Below are positions 55,165-64,000 of a DNA stretch of 64,000 bases, piece by piece (the first letter of the stretch is position 1; every line of letters starts with the position of its first letter). Position numbers and translations under genes: made by a program. Below the pieces are notes generated by a model. It was given only the letters and a program-made list of their open reading frames with translations. It searched no databases and was not told the origin of the DNA. Origin of the DNA: Thuidium tamariscinum (taxonomy: Eukaryota > Streptophyta > Bryopsida > Hypnales > Thuidiaceae); contig OX344757.2 in assembly GCA_947034885.2 (NCBI GenBank), positions 23,554,001 to 23,618,000 of the forward strand, written 5' to 3'.

Positions 55165-56640
55165 TTACAACTACACATGTTCAGAGATTTTGGATATCTT
55201 TTTCTTGATAATTCACTTGAATTTCAAATTTCAAATAAATGTTATCAACATAGAGATGACTTTACGGAAAAAAAATTCATGGTAAGAAACCAATTTTTCA
55301 GTCCTTGGGAAGGTGTCAAAGTTGGCAATTGTAAAAAAAAGTTCAAAATTACACAAGTTGGGAGATTTCAAATATCTTTTTTTAATCCTAAAGGCCCAAG
55401 GCCATTTTTCTGTCAAAAACCACTCAAAACTGCCATTTTTGTTGTGTTCATCCAAAAGAACAAAAAAAAGTGTTTTTACAGAATCAAACCATAGGATCTT
55501 CTATTTTGTTTGTCTGAAATCATGTGGTAAAAATTTCATGAAGTTTGACCGTATAGATTGGAAGATATGAGCATTCAAAGTTGGAAAACATAGTTCTTTT
55601 AAACACTGTCCTATAATTTCAAATGACTTTGATTGCCATTTGTTGAATTTTTTTACACTATGGACTTTGAATTTTTTTTAAAAATTTAAGAATTGAGTTG
55701 AAAGTCTAGAAAAAAAATTTATTTTAAAAATGCTTGATTTTCATTCTTTAAGAAATTATTAAGTAGAGGTAGGTCCAAGATTGAAAGAAAAATTAAATCG
55801 TTAATAGCTCTAAGATGGAATTGAAACACAATAAGCCCAATGGTGAGATTGTTCTAGAAATCAAATTTAACCTTTTCAAGCAATTTTTTTTGAAAAAATG
55901 TGAAAATTGCATTTGAAAATGAATCCTATAAGTTATTTTTTCAAAAACTGCCCGAAAACAAGATTATTCATAACTTTCACATAACTAATCCAAATGGAAT
56001 GAATCAAAGCTTCACACATAGACAAAAATATAATCTATAAGATAAAAAATTAATTAATTTTAATTTCAAGTTTTTGTGGATTTATTTTTTTGCCCGCTAA
56101 GTTAAAATCCGCGCTTTTTGTGGTATAACTTTTGCTCCCGAGCACCAATTGAAATAAAAATGATATTCCTACAAAGCTAATCAGTTTTACTATCTTATGA
56201 GAAAGTTTCAAGAAGATTCATTAAAAATTGAGGTCTACAGAACCTACCTGAACTCCAAATTGTCCTCCAAGGGGACAATGGGCTTTTAGGGGTTAAATTA
56301 ATCTTTTGACCTTGAAATTTTTCACACATATTAAGAACATAGAGTTTATTTCATGCCAAAATTTTCATGGCAAAAAAAAAATTCAATCCTTGAAAGAGTG
56401 TCAAAGTTGAAAGTAGTGAAATTTTTTTCACCGCTACATTTGTTGGTAGATTTTGAATATCCTTTTTTGTGTAAATTTTTTAGCCTTGAAATTTGGCATG
56501 TATATTATTAACTTACAGATGATGTTGTAAGAAGAATTTCATAGTAAAATATCAATTTTCGAGCTCTTGAGAGGTTGGCAAAATTGGCAAAGCTGAAATT
56601 GTTTTCACTACAGATCCTAAAACGCCATTTTGATTTTGAC
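55165..56640. repeat. Tandem repeat, unit about 200 bp, split by a TTAA element
   Basis: Three units share GATTTYRAATATCYTTTT, GACCTTGAAATTT-like, AAACCAATTTTTCAGTCCTTG-like and GGTGTCAAAGTTGGC-like words. Their starts are at about 55180, 55370 (continuing at 56297) and 56455. The middle unit is interrupted precisely at TTAA by 55382-56296. Confidence 0.6.
55382..56296 (-). mobile_element. TTAA-type element, 915 bp
   Basis: TTAATCCTAAAGGCCCAAGG at the left and GGGCTTTTAGGGGTTAA at the right (56280-56296), with TTAA on both sides. It matches 48875-49803 in inverse orientation over the full length. It is the reference for the nested copies at 0.5-4.9 kb. A frame at 55177-55494 crosses its left end and is not a gene. 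Confidence 0.87.
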
Positions 56641-58990
56641 CCCATTGTACATTTTATACTAAAGTACAAAGTCTATTGTAGACCATTTGTTTAGTATGCA
56701 TAATTATAATTTTTTATTTATAATAATTTTTTGCAAAAGAATGGCAAATCAAGGATTATTTCATATTTATTTCAGTCAAGTCATGCTTGAAAAAGAAGTG
56801 ATACATTATTGGCAATAAAAACAAAAACATATAGCTTCTCATTGTAGACCCTAACAAAGGACTATTCTTGTTCTTAACTTCTTATGGATGCTAAAGTGTG
56901 TCTCTCTTACTTCACTACATTGCTCCAAAGACGGGATCCAAAAGCTTCCTTTCGTATAAAGAAACAATGAAAAGATCTTTTGCTAAGTTGTAAGTATGAT
57001 TTTTCTTTATGCTAAGCCCAAAATCCAAGTATACTAGTATAGGGATTCTTTGAAAATAGGTCAATTTGTCTACTGTATAGGTATATCTAAGGTCCCTTTT
57101 ATAGTAGATTTGGATTTCAAATAGGTTTATCAGCCAATTCACTCTTTATTCCATTTTTCCCACCAATGCCATCCATTACTCTTGTTATTTGATACCATCT
57201 TATTGTCCCAATCCTACCTAGGACCTATTTAGGATAGGCAAATATTCTTGGTTGGTCAATTTGTCAAATGTTTGATGTACAACTTGTGCATATATTTCTA
57301 TAAGTATAATTAATTATTATTATTATTCTTTAATTACTCTTACGTTGTTTTATCATGGCAATTTGTTGAGTATCCTATTTTAGCTAACCTAATTGCGAAT
57401 TCATGCAGCATGCTAATTCAAATTAGTCCTAATTAGCTATTGATCTCAATATGCAAAGTATAAAAGGTATATATTCATTTTAGTCCAATTACTCACCTTT
57501 AATCTACTTGCTTTAGAGTCACAATTTGCCTAGATTTGCTCCACAACAATTGCTTTCTTGAAACCTCTACCCAAATAATTGCTTCCAATTATTTTATTAA
57601 ACCAAACCTTGACTAAATTGCTACACACAATATTTACATATTGCACAAATGAATTTAGACAAATCGTGATACCTTCAAACTCCAACCATTTCAATAATTC
57701 TCCTCAAATTTACATTAGTCACATTAAACTATTTGCCTTACACACAATTCATACTCATTCTTTTGATGCAAATTGATAAATCAAAAATTGCTCCAATTGA
57801 TAACACCTCTATCTTACATTCTTGCAATCAAACCATTTGATATTAATTTTCCAACAAAGAACTCAATCTTCATGTCCAATCATTCATCAAATACTATCAA
57901 TACACCATGACCACTAGACCACCAATCACCACACATGATTACACACTAGTGAATACAATCAATTAGGCTTCCAACTCAATAAATTCAATTTAGCAGTCGT
58001 CATTACTAAATTGAATATTTGACACAATTCATAATTCACGATCAAATTTCGTCAATTAGCATAATCACAAACCAAACATACATTACAACTAAGTGAACTA
58101 ACTATTCTATCAATTTACTTCACACCTCCATTTTATTATTAGTAAGCTTGATTCATTTACAACTTCAAACATGTTTCTAATCTTACCAAGCAATTCACAC
58201 TCTCAATTTTCCGACATTGTTCTCAACTTCTAATTCTTTTGCAAATCACACTAGAGGTGGAAATAATTGCTTGCAATTAGATAGAGTAATTAAACCTCCA
58301 AATCATAAATCTACTTGCACTGCTACAAGCAACTAGCTACACAAACCAAGAATAATTCAAATATTGTCAATTAATCACAATCAAGAAAAATGGACAACAA
58401 GATAATTTAAGTATTCATTTTCCTTCTTCAATTGGTTTATTAAACAACAAGAAATTCTTCATCTTGCAAAAACAATTTAGGAGTAACATCTTGTCAACGA
58501 TGTTCCTTGGGAATTCCTCAATGTCTACAATGACAACTAGATTAATTCATCTCATCCACTGGTTGAGTGGCTCACCCTATAGCTAGTAGCCATTGTATAT
58601 TTAATTGAGGACTTGACAATTTGACTAGAGTCCCAAACTATCAACTTGAAGCACCAACCAACTCTAAGCCCAATCAATTTGACACACACACACACTTAGT
58701 AGTAGAATAATACAATGGTAATTTGAATATTGAACTCAATTGAAGGAATACACCAGTACAAATTATCAATGAGCCATATACAAAGATTAGACTTTGATAT
58801 GAATTGAGGATAATTAAATAAAAACATAAACTTGCTAAATAGCCAAAATGTAAAAGACAACTTGTCCAATGTTTGATTCTAAGAGACACCTAGTTGATTA
58901 GTCACTCATTTAATCCTATCAACTTGCCCTCTTCTCACCATGAGGTTCCTTTTACATTTGCATGAATTATCTAGCAATTTGATCCTTCAA
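56640..58990. other. AT-rich stretch, nothing recognised
   Basis: From about 57450 to 58980 the plus strand is notably poor in G and rich in C. The frames at 56915-57142, 57579-57776 and 58674-58889 show no domain. A short (CA)n run is at 58681-58692. Old repeat DNA is likely. Confidence 0.35.
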
Positions 58991-58992
58991 AA

Positions 58993-59715
58993 GGGTCATT
59001 GCAAGAAAGACCAACCGGGTTTGGTAGCGTTTTCCACAATACTCATGAATTTTTTTCGAGTACTATATAATTAAAAAAACAATTTTTTAAAAATGTAAAA
59101 AATATTTTTAATGTATAAACCTCTAAGAAGAAGGTATCCTAGAAAAAGAAAAGCATAGAAAAATTCTTTAAGTAGGAGAATTAGAAAAGTGCAAAATTTC
59201 ATGAAAATAAGTACTTTGACATTTTAATTTGTAAAAAATAGAGAAAATAAATTTTTTAAACTAAAAATTGGAAATTTGGAAAAACTTTATGATGAAGAGA
59301 TTTCACCAAAAGAATGATCTCAGAACCATTTTAAATGTTCAAAAGTACACGTGCAAGGGAGGCCTATCAGTGCACATGTAGAAGAAAGAGAATAATGATT
59401 TTTGATGGTAGAAATATGCCTACCTAATATAGGAATAGACCATAAAAATTTGAGCTTTAAATCATTAATTTTGGATACTCCCTAGTACTAAAAAATCCTA
59501 AACTACAAAGTGTGACAAATTAGCTTAATTGAAATTTAATTATAAAATGATTTTTGAATTTTTTTGAAAAATATGGAATTTGATTGTTGTCATGTCAGAC
59601 ATCTCTAATCAAAATTTCAATTTAATCTAGTTCATACTTTAAAAGTTATAGTCAATGACAACTCCATCATTCCAAATGTGACTCAAAATAGTAGCAGTCT
59701 TTCTTGCAATCACTC
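58993..59715. mobile_element. GCAAGAAA-family MITE, TSD AAAA
   Basis: GGGTCATTGCAAGAAAGACC and CTTTCTTGCAATCACTC are the ends. AAAA lies at 58989-58992 and 59716-59719. It is 723 bp. Confidence 0.83.
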
Positions 59716-59719
59716 AAAA

Positions 59720-62700
59720 CTGAATTAAAATGTCTTATTTTCATGAAAGGAATGAAAAAAACAAAGACAAATTGATTAAAAATTTCTTCGTCTACATAAG
59801 TATTGAAGCCACATAGGTATGTTCATTAAATTCTTTAAATGATGACTTTCCAACCCAATTCCAAACCTTCCATTTCCAATTTCAAAGCTTTGAGCTCCAA
59901 TTGCACACTCAATGCAATAAAAACTACATTTGAATACAATAAAATTGAATTAGATACAAAAATAGAGTTTCTATTGCATTGGAGTCTATTATATATCTCT
60001 TTACCTAAATATAAAATTTAAGTTAACCCTTAAGTGACTAGTTGACTACTTTGGGTTGATTTTTGGACTTTTTCTCTATTGTTGTTCATAGAACATTTCA
60101 TTTCGAAAATCCCAAAGAACAACGCAATTAGAGTGTCTTTATACACTCCTAACAAAGCCAATTTCAAGGAAATGTGTGCAAAAATGCATTAGCTACACTT
60201 GTCCAAACTTGAATTGGCCGACCCTTCATATGTGAAATATTACAAAAAAATATATAATGAGTGTAAAAGATGATTACTTATATGTGTGAAAGAAATAGTT
60301 GGAAGGTTTAGGATCAATATCTAAAGCATTTAGTGAAATTTATGCTCAATTGTGGCAAACCATATTTAGCACAAGTATTAGAGGTTGTTTGCAACACATC
60401 AATCTTTGAAGATTAATTACAAATATGGAAGTGTTGGATCACTTTCATTTTTTGTTTGGTTCAAGGATTTGTCCTATAGAACCAATTCATACAATTTGAT
60501 TTAGAATTATATCCATAGAGTAGTCACAAAATGGGACTTTTCAAGAATCGTATATAGAAATTGCACCTGCCTTCCAAATCAACCACAATTATTAAAGGGT
60601 TGATTCTCTAGTTCTAGTGTTTGATCAAGTGAATTGAAATGCTAAGATAAACTAAGTGCTCAATCATTTGATTGTAAGAGCTAAGTCTATTATAAATAAT
60701 AGCTAAGTAGTAGAGACTTTCAATGGAATTGATGAGGTTATCAGTTCAATTTCCTATGTTGACGTTGTTCACAAGGGTGGCTCAATGTTGACTTTGTTCA
60801 TTCAGGGAAGGTGGTGTTCTTCCATTTGTTTCTGATGTAGATATCCCTTAAGATATCTAAGATGTGTACTAATTCCTAATGACTTTCAAATTGGGTTGCC
60901 TTGGATTTCATGTCATATTAGTCCAATTACAACCCTTGAAGGCTGTATGTTTGGGAAAAAAAATCTATTCATCTTGGTTCCATTTGAAAATTTTAGAATT
61001 CCAAGCAAGCGACACCAAAACTAGATACCTTTGTTAGAAGGAGATTCTATATCAACCATGTACATGACAAAGGAGAACAATGGATTTTGTTAAAGAGATT
61101 GGTATCAATTGGAAAATCAATGAAAAAAGGTTTAGAATGGTATTTTGTAAGGCTAATTAGGAAATTTGAAAAGTAGTGACTAAGTTTAATTTAGAAATTT
61201 GAAGGCAATTAAATAAATAATTTAGTAGATGTGGAGCTTTGGAAGTTGTTGATTATCTTCTAATTTTTGTCTTTGTCAAAGAGTGTATGTGGAGTATTGT
61301 AAAGCAATGTTGTTGTTATTATTGAGAGTTTGGTAGATGGCAACTATGGTTAAGTTTAGTTTTGGGATGAATGCATGATTGGGTGGTTCACTTTTTCTAT
61401 CACAATGCTATTTTAAAAAAATACCTTGAATTGCAAGATGAAATAGACGTAGTAAATTCATATTGTTGAATGTAACAATTTGTATGTAGATGGGAAGTTT
61501 TATTGTATTGAAGATTGAGCTTCATTTTTGTAAAGTTCATTATAAATTATCGAGATTAGAGACTTTTGGAATACAGATTTTGTCAAGTAAGGAATGTAAC
61601 TTTGTTTGGATTTTTTAATGAAGAATTAGAACATATTATTGGTATATTAGCTTACCATATATTATGTTTTAGTTTTCAAGGCCTAGAATTCATTTAAAAT
61701 AAAATAGAATCCTTTGAAGAAGTGTACTTATAGATTGTAAGAGGGTCTTGAATCTACCAAAATATAAAAAGAGCATAGATTCTAATATTGTTTTAGGAAA
61801 GGATGATTTGGGATAATTTTGGGCCAAAACACATCAAAAGTCATTAAGGGGTCTATGTAAAAATTTTAAAGTTTTTAAATTTAATTATTGATAAATAAGT
61901 TTGAATTTCATAAAGCCCAAAACTTGTTTATCTTTTCTTTAGGAACTTCAAATCAATATTCAAAACACTCATTGATCCCACAATCTAACTTGATCTAATT
62001 TTTTTCTTAATTTTTTTAGTAATTTTTGTAATTCTTGGAGATGAGCTTTTATTTAAAAATTTAGTATGCTTTGCTTTGCATGAATTGGAATGGCATAAAA
62101 CTTTATCTTTGTACACACTTTTCATTGAGAGCCTACTAATAGTATCAAGCATATATCTACTAGTCTATTGGTTACAAAGATTATTAAAAAATGTTACTAC
62201 AAAATTACCACACAAGACAAAACAATAAACTTAATAGCATAGGTTTTAATTTGTTACAATCACATAAGAAAATCCCATTGAAAGGGATTTTTGAGGCTCC
62301 ATTAGGTAGTATGAGAATATATAGGTGTTTGATTTTTGATAGAAAAAAAAATGTGTCACTTATTCTATAATTCTATTGATACAGAGTCTTCTTCCCTTTA
62401 GTCTACATCTAAAAAATCTTCTTGTAAATTCAAAAGTACATTCCATTCCCTAAATCCAATTTCACACTTTTTACATTCTATATGCCATTTAAAGTGCATC
62501 TACATTGAAGAAGTAGGATTCAAAAGGTTGAAATTCACTTGAGAAGTCACTATTTTACAAATTAAATGAATACTACCATGTGACTTTTAGAAATGATAAA
62601 AGAATAATTTTTTCTACAATTTGAAGGGGCATTTTTGAAGGGGCATTTTTAGATTTGTCATTGGAACTATACATAGGGTTCAGATTTCCATCAACTTTCA

Positions 62701-63180
62701 AAATGACAAAAATAATTACCTTGAATTCACAATGAAAAGCTATGTTATTTTGCATTGACCAAATATAATGTATCTTTCTTTCTTTTAAGATAAAATTGAC
62801 CAAACATATGATTAGAGACTATTCTTTTGATTTGTCATTTTTTTCCACCAAAAATAAACTCAAATTGCGAATTCAATAATTTTGTATAGTGACCAAAGGA
62901 TCTAAGATAGACTTCCTACTTCACTAAGTCTTCTATCCTATTACAATTGCAAATTTGTCAAATATTATCTAATATTTATATAAGGGCCTTTGAAACCAAA
63001 AGTAACAAAAGTAGGACAAAAGTTAATTGATTCTTTCATAGACATTATTATTCATCTCTGAATAATAAAGATGCTCAAATTTTAAAAAATTGAATTCATA
63101 TTTGGAATCAAGAAACCCTTACTTAGGTGCATAGCTAGGTCCAGTTCAGAAATATAAAATTAATTACTATACATATTTAC
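59720..63180. other. AT-rich stretch, nothing recognised
   Basis: A TTAACCCTTAAGTGAC word at 60022 looks like a TTAA-type left end, but no right end is found. Frames at 59839-60021 and 62573-62803 have no domain. A small duplication of GAAGGGGCATTTTT lies at 62622-62649. Confidence 0.4.
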
Positions 63181-63189
63181 ATTTATTTT

Positions 63190-63310
63190 TACAAAGAGGG
63201 GTCTTGCCCGGGTCCACCCAACGCCCGGCGACGTCCACGTCAGCAGAAAGGACGTGCTCCGTCAGCGACCAGCCATCTGATCCTGACCGCTCGTTAATCA
63301 ACGGCCCGGA
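63190..63310 (+). promoter_or_regulatory. GC-rich promoter-like region at right edge
   Basis: An abrupt shift to CpG-rich DNA contains GACGTCCACGTCAGC, which overlaps ACGT-core bZIP sites. ATCTGATCCTGACCGCTCG and ATCAACGGCCCGGA resemble plant core-promoter and 5' UTR wording. No TATA box is clear. Confidence 0.45.
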
Positions 63311-63600
63311 TGCCTCGGGTACCGCCTGCAAAGAAAGGACTGGGGAAGAGGGACACTCTCTTTGATGCTTGGCGAAAGGCGTTGCTTAGATCATTTTTCT
63401 GTGAAGCAGCTGCTTCGATTTCGCCCTTTTCCGGAGTCGGTGGCTGCCGAACGCAGCCATGGATTCAGGTTCGTGTCTCCAATTTCTTGGCGCTCATTTT
63501 AAGCCTAGGAACCATCGTCTCTGCTTACGGAGCGCTCTGTGGAGCTTCATGCGAGGACGGACTCTTGATGTTTCACTTCACCGATTCTGCGTTATTTTAG
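63310..63600 (+). CDS. Possible first exon of a gene continuing right (uncertain)
   Basis: Two candidate starts exist. ATG at 63310 opens a 96-codon frame starting MPRVPPAKKGLGKRDTLFDA, with a possible donor CAG|GTTCGT at 63468-63470. ATG at 63459 has a better start context (GCCATGG) and opens a 64-codon frame. Neither product matches a domain I know. Balanced composition continues to the window end, and the pattern past 63660 looks like leader or intron. It could be a non-coding leader; the reading frame is not established. Confidence 0.25.
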   Translation: MPRVPPAKKGLGKRDTLFDAWRKALLRSFFCEAAASISPFSGVGGCRTQPWIQVRVSNFLALILSLGTIVSAYGALCGASCEDGLLMFHFTDSALF

Positions 63601-63659
63601 AGAAAGGATTTCGACGTCAGGAAAACATAGAGTGGACTGGTGGCGTTTATTGATAATTG

Positions 63660-64000
63660 GCGTTGATTCCTGTGGAAATTTCATTTTTAGGGTTTACTCG
63701 AGGAGCTCAATTTTATGCTAATTTCGAGCCTTTTAGTAGATCTTGTCAGCTTCTGAATCTAGGCGATGTTTTCGATGCATGTGAAATCGGTTTCAATACT
63801 AGATCGGGTATGAGCGGATGACCTAGAATGGGTGGACCACGATGTCTAAATGCTGGTGTAGTCAGAGAGGATTGATTGGAAGTTAGTCCAGAGTACTGAT
63901 TGTTCAGTGAGGCTCTGTCTCCAAATCGAAATTGCATTGTTTTACTCGTTCCCAAATAGATTGTGGTTAGCCAGTGGTAAATTTAGGTTTTTCTACTACA
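63660..64000 (+). other. Probable transcribed leader or intron, incomplete
   Basis: Balanced composition with TTAGGGTTT and T-rich tracts, typical of plant leader introns. No frame of note. It continues beyond the window. Confidence 0.3.

Overview
This window is nuclear DNA from a land plant, most likely a non-seed plant such as a bryophyte. That placement is an inference. It rests on two secreted DUF3455-type proteins, a family better known from fungi and bacteria, set in very AT-rich, densely nested transposon sequence with GT-AG splicing, TATA boxes and CACTA, hAT-like, Harbinger-like and Ty1/copia remnants. There are no bacterial operons, no CRISPR array, no rRNA gene and no confident tRNA gene.

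Only two protein-coding genes are well supported. Both encode small signal-peptide proteins of the DUF3455 family. Gene 1 (13542-14775, minus) has two exons and encodes 186 aa. Gene 2 (31236-31829, plus) is intronless and encodes 197 aa. They are divergently oriented, about 16.5 kb apart, with TATA boxes 120 and 262 bases upstream of their first ATGs. Their function is unknown. A third gene may begin at the right edge (63.2-64.0 kb), where a GC-rich promoter-like stretch and a possible first exon appear.

The rest is mostly repeats, dated relative to each other by nesting and target-site duplications (TSDs). From 0.5 to 4.9 kb there is a four-level nest: a TTAA-type element, a foldback with a 4-bp TSD, a hAT-like element with an 8-bp TSD, and a Harbinger-like MITE with TSD TAA. 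From 5.9 to 12 kb lie GTCGCC-rich minisatellites, a roughly 215-bp satellite array broken by a hAT-like element, and a 264-bp tandem repeat. From 17 to 30.6 kb lie several MITEs, a decayed retroelement-like coding stretch with an inverted duplication, and a near-perfect 750-bp foldback. From 31.9 to 34.8 kb the 3' flank of gene 2 recurs, split by MITEs. From 36.1 to 38.0 kb there is a GC-raised island without a recognisable gene. From 38 to 45 kb there are more MITEs and a 2.8-kb CACTA element. From 46 to 55 kb lies a complete but broken Ty1/copia element on the minus strand (gag, protease, integrase, RT, RNase H), split by a 4.0-kb CACTA element that itself carries a TTAA element. From 56.3 to 63.2 kb I recognise only one MITE.

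Two repeat families stand out. One has termini CCCCTAAAG bounded by TTAA, resembling piggyBac/Kolobok/Sola3-type insertion. The other has termini GGGTSATTGCAAGAAA with 4-bp TSDs and at least eight copies here; I cannot place it in a standard plant superfamily from sequence alone.
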